A DNA stretch of 9,590 nt from Acidobacteriota bacterium (lineage in GTDB: Bacteria; Acidobacteriota; Terriglobia; Versatilivoradales; Versatilivoraceae), in NCBI GenBank assembly GCA_028875135.1, contig JAPPFQ010000241.1:1-9590 (forward strand). The letters run 5' to 3'. Shown one piece after another: positions 1-5,524 of the stretch. The first letter of the stretch is position 1, and each line of letters opens with the position of its first letter. A program made the translations under genes and the position numbers. The notes below the pieces were generated by a model, which saw nothing but the letters and a program-made list of their open reading frames with translations, did no database searches and had not been told where the DNA came from.

Positions 1-1
1 C

Positions 2-637
2 TATCTGTCGCTGACTGACTACGTGCAGCACCGCCATGCACCGTCAACTCCCGAGGCGCTGGATTTCTATGAAGCCATCGACCATCAGTTGGGCCGCCTG
101 TTGGAGTTGGGCGCCACGGTCGGGGCCACGGCGGACCACGGAATGAATGCCAAGACCAGGGCCGACGGCCGGCCTAACGTGATCTACCTGGAGAGCGAGC
201 TCCGGGAGCAGTTTGGCGGGGGTGTGACGGTGATCTGTCCCATCACCGATCCCTACGTGGTGCACCATGGCGCCTTGGGGTCGGCGGTGACGATTCACCT
301 GGCTGCAGGAGTATCCGAGGAGGACGTGGTCCAATGGCTGTCTCGACGCCAGGGTGTGACCGAGGTGTGCAGCCGGCCCGAGGCGGCCACACGTCTGGAG
401 CTCCCGCCTGACCGCATTGGGGATCTGATGGTGTTTTCGGATCGGGACGTAGTGATGGGCCGCACGCCCGAGTATCACGACCTGCGCCCCTTGAGGGGCG
501 ACTTGAGGTCTCACGGCGGCCGCTTCGAGGAAACGGTGCCCCTGCTGCTTTCCGAACCGTGTGCACGCGCGGAGGCAGCCAAAGACCCGAGAAATTTCGA
601 CCTGTTTGACTATCTTTGCGAGGGAGGTTCCCGATGA
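2..637 (+). CDS. phnA: Phosphonoacetate hydrolase PhnA, C-terminal half (5' end cut off by the window)
   Basis: Zinc-dependent hydrolase of the alkaline phosphatase/nucleotide pyrophosphatase superfamily that cleaves the C-P bond of phosphonoacetate to acetate and phosphate. The open frame runs in from the left edge. A GTG at 23 is internal, because the codons before it already encode the conserved YLSLTDYVQH stretch. In the 211 visible residues (of roughly 410 in the family) I see D6 and H10 in that motif, D45-H46 in TADHGMNAK, and H171 in RSHGG. These match the spacing of the two-metal site described for the Sinorhizobium enzyme (D211/H215, D250/H251, H377, from memory). PNVIYLE follows the second motif as usual. 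The stop overlaps the start of phnY (ATGA), so the two are probably translationally coupled. Function is firm from the motifs. The upstream promoter and the nucleophile threonine lie outside the window. Confidence 0.93.
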   Translation, partial: YLSLTDYVQHRHAPSTPEALDFYEAIDHQLGRLLELGATVGATADHGMNAKTRADGRPNVIYLESELREQFGGGVTVICPITDPYVVHHGALGSAVTIHLAAGVSEEDVVQWLSRRQGVTEVCSRPEAATRLELPPDRIGDLMVFSDRDVVMGRTPEYHDLRPLRGDLRSHGGRFEETVPLLLSEPCARAEAAKDPRNFDLFDYLCEGGSR

Positions 638-2076
638 CGCTCAGCCGGTCCCGCGAGGAAACTCTGGATTTGCCCGGCTATTTGGCCGGGCAGCCGCTTC
701 GGACCGACAGCACCCTGGAGGTCTTCAATCCCTATTCGGGCGAGTTGGCGGGTACTGTCGCCACGGCCGGCCGCGATCATCTCGACAGGGCCTGCGAGGA
801 GGCGCTGGCCTGGAAGGGGTCTCTGACTCGCTACCAGCGCCATGAAATCCTGTTGAACACCCGTTCCGCCCTGCAGCAGCGGGCAGAGGAGTTCGCCCTG
901 CTGGTGACTCGAGAATCCGGGCTGTGTCTGCGAGACACCACCTACGAGGTGGGGCGGGCGCTGGACGTGCTGCAATGCGCCGCGGTCGAGGCTCTCAAGG
1001 ACGAAGGCCAGGTATTTTCAGGCGACGTTTCGACGCACGGCAAGGCCCGGAAGATCTTCACACTGCGGGAGCCGGTCCCTTTGGTGGGTGCTATCGCGCC
1101 TTTCAATCATCCGCTGAACCAGGTAGTACACAAGATCGCTCCCGCCGTGGCCGCCGGAGCGCCCCTGATACTGAAACCGTCGGAGAAGACGCCGCTGGCG
1201 GCTATCCGATTTGCGGAATTGCTCTTCCAGGCAGGGCTTCCCGGGCCCATGCTGAGTGTACTGCTGGGTTCCGTCGAGGAATTCGCCGAGCCTCTGGTCA
1301 GGCATGACCGCATCGAGGCGGTCACCTTTACCGGGAGCGGAGCGGTCGGCCGTCGCCTGGCCGCCATCGCCGGGTACAAGAAGTTGTGCCTGGAGCTTGG
1401 AGGCAACTCGCCTCTGTTGATCCTGGAGGACGCCGATCTCGAGCTGGCCGCCGGCCTGGCGGCCGAGGGTTGCTACCGCAATTCCGGTCAACGCTGCACC
1501 GCCGTCAAGCGGCTGCTGGTTCACGACAGCGTGCTGGAGCCCTTCACCCGGCTGTTTGTGGAGAAAACCGGCGAGTACACCTCGGGCGACCCTGAGCAAT
1601 GGACCACCCGCGTCGGCACCGTGATCGACGAGGCGGCCGCGGCCGGGCTCGAGCGGCGGGTGGAGGAAGCGGTGAAATCCGGCGCCAGAATCCTCTGCGG
1701 CGGGGGGCGGAAGGGAGCTTTGTTGGAACCCACGGTGGTGGCCGGCGTCCCCAGAACCTGCGAGATGGTGGTCGAAGAATCCTTCGGCCCGCTGGCGCCC
1801 ATCCTGGCCATTCGCGATCTGGAGGACGGGATCGCCCTGGCCAACGCCACCGCATACGGGCTTTCCGCCGGAGTGGTGACCCGGGATATCCAGATGGCTG
1901 TTCGAGCCGTCAAGGGAATCCGCACAGGGACCGTCAACATCAACCAGGTGCCCGGCTACCGTATCGAGTCCACCCCCTTCGGCGGCGTCAAGGATTCAGG
2001 GCTGGGGATCAAGGAAGGCGTCATCGAGGCCATGAAGTTCATGTCTACGGTCAAGACCTTCTCACTGCCCTGGTAG
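634..2076 (+). CDS. phnY: Phosphonoacetaldehyde dehydrogenase PhnY
   Basis: NAD(P)-dependent aldehyde dehydrogenase, 480 residues, oxidising phosphonoacetaldehyde to phosphonoacetate, the substrate of the PhnA encoded just upstream. The fold signatures are complete: APFNHP with oxyanion N158, KPSEKTP around 181-187, TFTGSGAVG around 231-239, ELGG with general base E254, GQRCTA with nucleophile C288, and EESFGPLAP near 381-389. H159 and R287, next to N158 and C288, match the positions reported (from memory) to hold the phosphonate group in the Sinorhizobium enzyme. This supports PhnY rather than a generic dehydrogenase. I chose the ATG at 634 because AGGGAGG sits at 621-627, six bases ahead. 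A TTG at 616 in the same frame would add six poorly conserved residues and deepen the overlap with phnA. It is the second gene of a phnA-phnY-alcohol dehydrogenase operon, without a promoter of its own that I can see. Confidence 0.92.
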   Translation: MTLSRSREETLDLPGYLAGQPLRTDSTLEVFNPYSGELAGTVATAGRDHLDRACEEALAWKGSLTRYQRHEILLNTRSALQQRAEEFALLVTRESGLCLRDTTYEVGRALDVLQCAAVEALKDEGQVFSGDVSTHGKARKIFTLREPVPLVGAIAPFNHPLNQVVHKIAPAVAAGAPLILKPSEKTPLAAIRFAELLFQAGLPGPMLSVLLGSVEEFAEPLVRHDRIEAVTFTGSGAVGRRLAAIAGYKKLCLELGGNSPLLILEDADLELAAGLAAEGCYRNSGQRCTAVKRLLVHDSVLEPFTRLFVEKTGEYTSGDPEQWTTRVGTVIDEAAAAGLERRVEEAVKSGARILCGGGRKGALLEPTVVAGVPRTCEMVVEESFGPLAPILAIRDLEDGIALANATAYGLSAGVVTRDIQMAVRAVKGIRTGTVNINQVPGYRIESTPFGGVKDSGLGIKEGVIEAMKFMSTVKTFSLPW

Positions 2077-2092
2077 TCATAGAGAGGCGAAG

Positions 2093-3181
2093 ATGGAAAA
2101 GGCGCGCGCGGCAGTCTTTGACGGACCGGGAGAGCCCCTCCGGCTGGAGAGCTTTCCACTGCCTCGGCCGGGATCTTCGCAACTGCTGGTCCGGGTGCGC
2201 TGCAGTTCGATCTGCGGCAGCGACCTGCACACCTATCAGGGCCGCCGCCAGACCCCCACGCCCACCATTCTGGGCCACGAAATCCTGGGTGAAGTCATCG
2301 AAACGGGCCCGGGGCCGCCGGTGCGAACTCTGGACGGCGAGGCGGTGGGAGTGGGCGATCGCATCTCCTGGTCGATCGCGGCCAGTTGCGGGCAGTGTTT
2401 CTTCTGCCGGCGTTCCCTTTCACAGAAGTGCGAACGGCTATTCAAGTACGGACACGAGAGCCTTCGGCCTGAACACCTCTTCAACGGGGGACTGGCGGAG
2501 GTGTGCCATTTGATTGCCGGTACCCCGGTGGTTTCGGTTCCGGAGGGTCTTCCCGACGAGGTGGCTTGCCCGGCCAACTGCGCCACGGCCACGGTCATGG
2601 CCGCCATGCGGGCCGGCGGAGGCTGCCGGGGTGAGATCGTGCTCATCCAAGGTGCCGGCATGCTGGGTCTGACCGCCTGCGCCGTGGCCCGGTCCCGAGG
2701 CGCCAGTCAAATTATTGTCTGTGATATCGACGAAACCAGATTGAAGCAGGCCGAACGCTTTGGCGCCAGCCACTGCGTAGCGGTCGGAGAAGGCCCCGAA
2801 ATGCTGGCCCGAACGGTAATGGAGATCAGCCGGGGACGCGGGGTGGACCTGGCACTGGAACTGTCGGGGGCTGCCAGCGCCATGGCGGCGGCCGTGCCTC
2901 TACTGAGAACCGGCGGGCGCTATGTGCTGGTCGGGGCCGTGTTTCCCAGCAGTCCTCTTTCCCTGGATCCGGAACGGGTGGTGCGCGGATGGCTGCAGAT
3001 CCGGGGCGTTCACAACTACGCTCCAGAAGATCTGTCGGCGGCCGTGAACTTCCTGGAGCAGCACCACACGCGGTTTCCCTTCTCCGAACTTCTCACCCGG
3101 ACGTTTCCGCTTTCCGAGGTCGGCCGGGCCTTTCAGTACGCCGTGGACAGTCGAGCCCTTCGTGTCGGCATTCGGCCCTGA
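2093..3181 (+). CDS. Zinc-dependent alcohol dehydrogenase, phosphonate-catabolism-associated type
   Basis: Medium-chain dehydrogenase/reductase of 362 residues. The catalytic zinc site is CGSDLH (C41) plus GHE (H62-E63). The structural zinc site is complete with C99, C102, C105 and C113. The Rossmann fold shows GAGMLG at 187-192, with an acidic D211 at the end of the second strand, favouring NAD over NADP. The N-terminal half resembles the family catalogued as a putative phosphonate-catabolism-associated alcohol dehydrogenase (TIGR03366, HpnZ), whose substrate is not established to my knowledge. It starts 16 bp after phnY with GAGAGG ahead of the ATG, so it is almost certainly cotranscribed. 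One inferred role is oxidation of 2-hydroxyethylphosphonate or a similar alcohol to phosphonoacetaldehyde for PhnY. A sorbitol- or threonine-dehydrogenase-like role cannot be excluded from sequence alone. Confidence 0.85.
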   Translation: MEKARAAVFDGPGEPLRLESFPLPRPGSSQLLVRVRCSSICGSDLHTYQGRRQTPTPTILGHEILGEVIETGPGPPVRTLDGEAVGVGDRISWSIAASCGQCFFCRRSLSQKCERLFKYGHESLRPEHLFNGGLAEVCHLIAGTPVVSVPEGLPDEVACPANCATATVMAAMRAGGGCRGEIVLIQGAGMLGLTACAVARSRGASQIIVCDIDETRLKQAERFGASHCVAVGEGPEMLARTVMEISRGRGVDLALELSGAASAMAAAVPLLRTGGRYVLVGAVFPSSPLSLDPERVVRGWLQIRGVHNYAPEDLSAAVNFLEQHHTRFPFSELLTRTFPLSEVGRAFQYAVDSRALRVGIRP

Positions 3182-3188
3182 AAGGGTG

Positions 3189-3467
3189 CTACATGGTCTT
3201 GGGAGGAATGTAGCCTGGAGGGAGGGATGCGCCCGGTCCAAAGAAATAGTCTTCGGTGTGCCTTTCGATCATCTCGTTGGCCTCCTGGGTGCCGAGGGTG
3301 AGGCGGTATTCGTTGATGACCATCTTGAGATGCTCGCGGTACATGGCCCAGGCTTCCTGGGAAACGTTCTGGTAGATTCGTTCTCCCAGTTCTCCGCTGA
3401 AGGGTGGGTGGTCCATCCCGGGTAGTTCTCGCTTCAGGTTCACACACTGTACCAATCTTTCTGCCAT
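3189..3467 (-). CDS. yggX: YggX-family Fe(2+)-trafficking / oxidative damage protection protein
   Basis: Small cytoplasmic protein, 92 residues, the usual length of YggX. This family is linked to labile iron handling and to protection of iron-sulfur enzymes from superoxide, best studied in Salmonella and E. coli. Family marks: N-terminal C8 in ERLVQCV (equivalent to the conserved Cys7), PGELG-like FSGELGERIY at 23-32, EAWAMY at 38-43, the MVINEYRL helix at 49-56, and a DYFFG tail followed by a proline-rich GYIPP end. The frame is open well upstream, but the ATG at 3467 is preceded by GAGGAGA with good spacing, and the residues before it are not family-like. It converges on the alcohol dehydrogenase with 7 bp between stop codons and no obvious terminator. 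A superoxide dismutase gene lies 3.2 kb away, though not in the same operon. Confidence 0.93.
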   Translation of the reverse strand: MAERLVQCVNLKRELPGMDHPPFSGELGERIYQNVSQEAWAMYREHLKMVINEYRLTLGTQEANEMIERHTEDYFFGPGASLPPGYIPPKTM

Positions 3468-3521
3468 GGGATCGTCTCCTCGCAGCTTGTCGCGACCTGG
3501 AACGATCACGGTCGCCGGGGC

Positions 3522-3530
3522 ATTATAGCA
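3522..3530 (-). promoter_or_regulatory. Extended -10 promoter for yggX
   Basis: On the minus strand the bases read TGCTATAAT, a perfect -10 hexamer with the TGn extension. It sits 55 bp upstream of the yggX start codon, giving a leader of about 45-50 nt. No good -35 box is present at 16-18 bp spacing (GAATCA at 17), which is typical of extended -10 promoters. The rpsA promoter carries the same nonamer followed by a C-run. Confidence 0.65.
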
Positions 3531-3615
3531 CCCTGGGCAAGGTGTGATTCTGGGGAGGGAACGGCCTGCCTCACGCCCACCGCGACGGGGCAGATCAATC
3601 GGAAAGGATCTTCCA

Positions 3616-3756
3616 TTCAACATCGATGCACAGGATGCACAGGATTATCAGGATGGGACGCTGCTGCACGAGTAGCTGGCGCCGACGATGATCGCGTGCG
3701 GATGTTGGGGCTGCAAGCCCGCCTTCTCTGGAAAAAATCCTGTACATCGATGTGAA
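3616..3756. repeat. 141-bp element bounded by ~20-bp inverted repeats
   Basis: The left arm (3616-3636) and the reverse complement of the right arm (3737-3756) agree except for one extra A and one C/T change. The shared core is ACATCGATG, one variable base, then ACAGGAT. Inside the left arm a 9-bp unit repeats in tandem: GATGCACAG at 3625-3633 and 3634-3642, then GATTATCAG at 3643-3651. The interior also has a short GGGCT/AGCCC hairpin at 3708-3720. It encodes nothing recognisable and sits wholly in the yggX-murB spacer. It could be a small non-autonomous mobile or dispersed repeat, or a structured transcript; sequence alone does not decide. Confidence 0.7.
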
Positions 3757-3834
3757 TCAAAAATCTACCCGTGCTTGACTTTGAACCGGTTTCCGGCCAC
3801 GAGGCGCCGGCGTTGGTTTCAAACCGGAAGGCAC

Positions 3835-3863
3835 TTGACAGGGCCATTCGGCGCGAATAGCTT
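3835..3863 (+). promoter_or_regulatory. Putative sigma70-type promoter for murB
   Basis: A consensus TTGACA at 3835-3840 is followed after exactly 17 bp by TAGCTT at 3858-3863, a weak -10 that matches the consensus at three positions. A transcript would begin near 3870 and reach the GGAGG of murB within about 10 nt. This short leader fits the chosen ATG at 3892. The -10 is poor, so this is a candidate only. Confidence 0.45.
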
Positions 3864-3891
3864 GGAGGCATTCCGATTCGGAGGCACTGGA

Positions 3892-4815
3892 ATGGGCGCC
3901 GGGACCCGAGAGGAAGTGGGCAAGCTCTTGCGGGGAGAGGTGTTGGCCAAGGTCTCATTGAGGGAACGCACGACCTACCGGATCGGCGGAGAAACCCGGC
4001 TGCTGGCCTGTCCCGCCGATCTGGAGGACCTGCGCCGTCTGAACGCCTACCTGGTAGAAAACAGTCTGCCCAGTTTTGTGCTGGGCGGCGGCGCCAACCT
4101 GCTGGTCAGCGATCGGGGCTTCCCGGGGATGGCCGTCCATCTCGGTCGATTCAACCGGCTCTCCTTTCAGCAGGGAAGGGTGGTTGCCGGTGCCGGTCTG
4201 GTGCTGGATGAGTTCATCAAGGCCTGCCTGAGAAGGGGGTTGGCCGGTCTGGAGTGTCTTTCAGGCATTCCCGGGTCCCTGGGCGGTGCCCTGAGAATGA
4301 ACGCGGGCGCCTTCGGAGCCGAAATCTCGGACCACCTGGTCGAGGTCGAGTGCCTGGATGGCATGGGTCGTTTCAAGGTGCTGAAAAAGGATGAAGTGAA
4401 ATTTTCCTACCGCCGGGCGCTCCGAATTCGGGAAACCTACATAACCGGCGCCACCTTCCGCTTTCCCTCGGGTTGCAAGGAATCGCTCTTTCTCATTCGC
4501 GAGGATATCCTGGCTCGTCGGAGACAGCGCCAGCCCTGGCAGTATCCGACCGCCGGCAGTGTCTTCAAGCGACCTCCGGGGCACTACGCAGGCAAGCTCA
4601 TCGAAGATGCAGGTCTCAAGGGAAGGGTGCTCGGTCGGGCCCAGATCTCGCCCAAGCATGCCGGAATCGTGATCAACCTGGGAGGCGCCAGGGCTTCCGA
4701 TGTGTTGGGTCTGATTCGTCTGGCCCGGGAAGAGGTGTTCAGGCGGTTTGGGATCGAGTTGGAGCTGGAGCAGGAATTGATCGGATTCGAGGGGGAGGAG
4801 ATAGGTAAGAGTTAG
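3892..4815 (+). CDS. murB: UDP-N-acetylenolpyruvoylglucosamine reductase MurB
   Basis: FAD- and NADPH-dependent cytoplasmic enzyme of peptidoglycan precursor synthesis, reducing UDP-GlcNAc-enolpyruvate to UDP-MurNAc. It has 307 residues, the length of the shorter bacillary-type MurB. Motifs in order: TTYRIGG (27-33), the FAD-binding LGGGANLLVSDRG (64-76), SGIPGSLGGALRMNAGAFG (124-142), SYRRA with active-site R174, AGSVFKRP with the catalytic proton donor S223, KLIEDAGLKG (235-244), and LELEQELIG with E293 at the position of the essential glutamate. The ATG at 3892 is preceded by GGAGG at 3880-3884 and the protein then begins as MurB should. A GTG 68 codons upstream would only add repeat-derived sequence. 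murB stands alone rather than in a division/cell-wall cluster, and its stop is one base from that of the converging DUF2203 gene. Confidence 0.95.
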   Translation: MGAGTREEVGKLLRGEVLAKVSLRERTTYRIGGETRLLACPADLEDLRRLNAYLVENSLPSFVLGGGANLLVSDRGFPGMAVHLGRFNRLSFQQGRVVAGAGLVLDEFIKACLRRGLAGLECLSGIPGSLGGALRMNAGAFGAEISDHLVEVECLDGMGRFKVLKKDEVKFSYRRALRIRETYITGATFRFPSGCKESLFLIREDILARRRQRQPWQYPTAGSVFKRPPGHYAGKLIEDAGLKGRVLGRAQISPKHAGIVINLGGARASDVLGLIRLAREEVFRRFGIELELEQELIGFEGEEIGKS

Positions 4816-4816
4816 C

Positions 4817-5191
4817 TCACAATGGCTGCCGTCCGGCGAATCCTGAATTGAGATCGTGCCACCAGGCAACCTCCTTTTCGTCCAGCTTCCAGCAAAGGTA
4901 AACCACACGGCCATCGCGTTTGTGGGGAAAATCGCAGAGGCCGGCATCGAAGTCCTTGACCAGGACGCCCAGCTCCTCGATGTTATGGACGCCCTCCTGG
5001 AAGCTCTCCAGGATCTGGATATATGCGGGACCCTGAGGGGTGCCCCAGTCCCGTACATGGCCTTCCCGAGCCCCTTCCACCGTGGCCTTCATGGCAACCA
5101 ATCGCCGTTTCTCGGTTTGTACGCGACTCAACAACTGCCTGAGCCGAGGAAGCAGGGCGTTGGCCTCCGCAACTGAGAAGAGTTTTTCCAT
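4817..5191 (-). CDS. DUF2203 family protein
   Basis: Small soluble protein of 124 residues, matching the DUF2203 family, whose function is unknown to me. The N-terminus is KLFSVAEANALLPRL (3-17), followed by a basic helical stretch to about residue 45 that could form a coiled coil. The conserved C-terminal half contains GVLVKDFDAGLCDFP (75-89), RDGRVVYLCWKL (92-103), and the ending EVAWWHDLNSGFAGRQPL. No signal peptide, membrane segment or zinc-type cysteine cluster is present. I start it at the ATG at 5191, because the family begins at this point. The ribosome site is weak (CCAGGA directly before the ATG), and the open frame continues far upstream, antisense into fabH, without family similarity. 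Its stop lies one base from that of murB, so the two transcripts must overlap at their 3' ends. Confidence 0.88.
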   Translation of the reverse strand: MEKLFSVAEANALLPRLRQLLSRVQTEKRRLVAMKATVEGAREGHVRDWGTPQGPAYIQILESFQEGVHNIEELGVLVKDFDAGLCDFPHKRDGRVVYLCWKLDEKEVAWWHDLNSGFAGRQPL

Positions 5192-5239
5192 TCCTGGTCT
5201 CGACCGCCTTCGGATTTCAAGAATCAACCGGCTTGCCAG

Positions 5240-5268
5240 AGGTAACACACCCGTTCCGTTTCTGTCAA
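5240..5268 (-). promoter_or_regulatory. Possible promoter for the DUF2203 gene
   Basis: On the minus strand a consensus TTGACA (5263-5268) lies upstream of the DUF2203 start, but the hexamer 17 bp downstream is TTACCT, only two matches to the -10 consensus. Only the -35 box is convincing. Confidence 0.3.
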
Positions 5269-5327
5269 TGCCGGCCGGGCCGCCCCGGATCGAATCAGGG
5301 CCATTCCCCGCTGGGTCCCTCGTCCCA

Positions 5328-5406
5328 GTGGCGTCCCTTGTGGTTGCCCGGTTGTCCGCGCGTCGTCCCGACAGTCTCGCATTCGGGCGTCCACAAGCGA
5401 CACCGC
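5328..5406. repeat. Degenerate inverted repeat, 23-bp arms
   Basis: The arm at 5328-5350 and the reverse complement of the arm at 5384-5406 agree at 18 of 23 positions, and two of the mismatches become G-T wobbles in a folded strand. The common core reads CTTGTGG flanked by GC-rich GGCG/GCCC ends, and 33 bp separate the arms. The arms resemble GC-rich palindromic dispersed repeats seen in many environmental genomes. This copy is decayed. Confidence 0.55.
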
Positions 5407-5420
5407 TGCCTTCCGGATCA

Positions 5421-5449
5421 TTTACATTTAGGGTGGCTTGCCCTAAGAT
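5421..5449 (+). promoter_or_regulatory. fabH promoter with internal operator-like dyad
   Basis: TTTACA at 5421-5426, a 17-bp spacer and TAAGAT at 5444-5449 form a good sigma70-type promoter, with a start near 5456 and a leader of about 70 nt. A perfect dyad, TTAGGG at 5428-5433 and CCCTAA at 5441-5446 separated by 7 bp, fills the spacer and runs into the -10. This is where a repressor would sit. The regulator is not identified. Confidence 0.5.
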
Positions 5450-5470
5450 AGGCGGCCACGTCCGTCCCCC

Positions 5471-5495
5471 GGCAGCGGTGGAAGGCTCCGCTGCC
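5471..5495 (+). other. GC-rich hairpin in fabH leader
   Basis: GGCAGCGG (5471-5478) and CCGCTGCC (5488-5495) form a perfect 8-bp stem with a 9-nt loop, 29 nt before the fabH start. No T-run follows directly, so it is not a standard terminator. The left arm also matches the inverse of CACCGCTGCC at 5401-5410, ten of ten, upstream of the promoter. Confidence 0.5.
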
Positions 5496-5524
5496 AGGTG
5501 TTGATCCCTCGGGAGTTCCTGTCG

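Larger units (their letters stand above)
3468..3891. other. Intergenic spacer between divergent yggX and murB
   Basis: This 424-bp stretch has no convincing gene. It holds the yggX promoter (3522-3530), an inverted-repeat element with a 9-bp tandem array (3616-3756), and a murB promoter (3835-3863). A GTG-initiated extension of the murB frame back to 3688 would cross the repeat element, lacks MurB-like residues and is not accepted. From 3781 to 3830 there are short CCGGTTT/AAACCGG inversions (around 3786-3792 and 3821-3827) that may be incidental. Confidence 0.7.
5192..5524. other. Divergent intergenic control region, DUF2203 gene / fabH
   Basis: This 333-bp spacer holds no gene I can support. 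From left to right it contains a possible promoter for the DUF2203 gene (TTGACA on the minus strand at 5263-5268), a degenerate long inverted repeat (5328-5406), the fabH promoter (5421-5449) with an internal dyad, and a GC-rich hairpin (5471-5495). Several small frames cross it on both strands but lack ribosome sites and recognisable content. Confidence 0.7.

Noticed and set aside
561..975. Small frames on both strands around the phnA-phnY junction
   Set aside because: Out-of-frame shadows of phnA and phnY, which are identified by active-site motifs.
1599..2513. A 304-codon + strand frame overlapping phnY and the dehydrogenase gene
   Set aside because: Arginine-rich frameshift shadow of two well-identified genes.
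3625..3651. CRISPR-like array
   Set aside because: The units are 9 bp, directly adjacent and only three in number; no spacers and no cas genes are present.
3688..3891. GTG start for murB at 3688
   Set aside because: The added 68 residues derive from repeat and promoter sequence, are unlike MurB, and have no ribosome site, while the ATG at 3892 has GGAGG.
5040..5504. A 154-codon + strand frame between the DUF2203 gene and fabH
   Set aside because: It begins antisense within the DUF2203 gene, has no ribosome site or recognisable motif, and covers promoter and repeat sequence.
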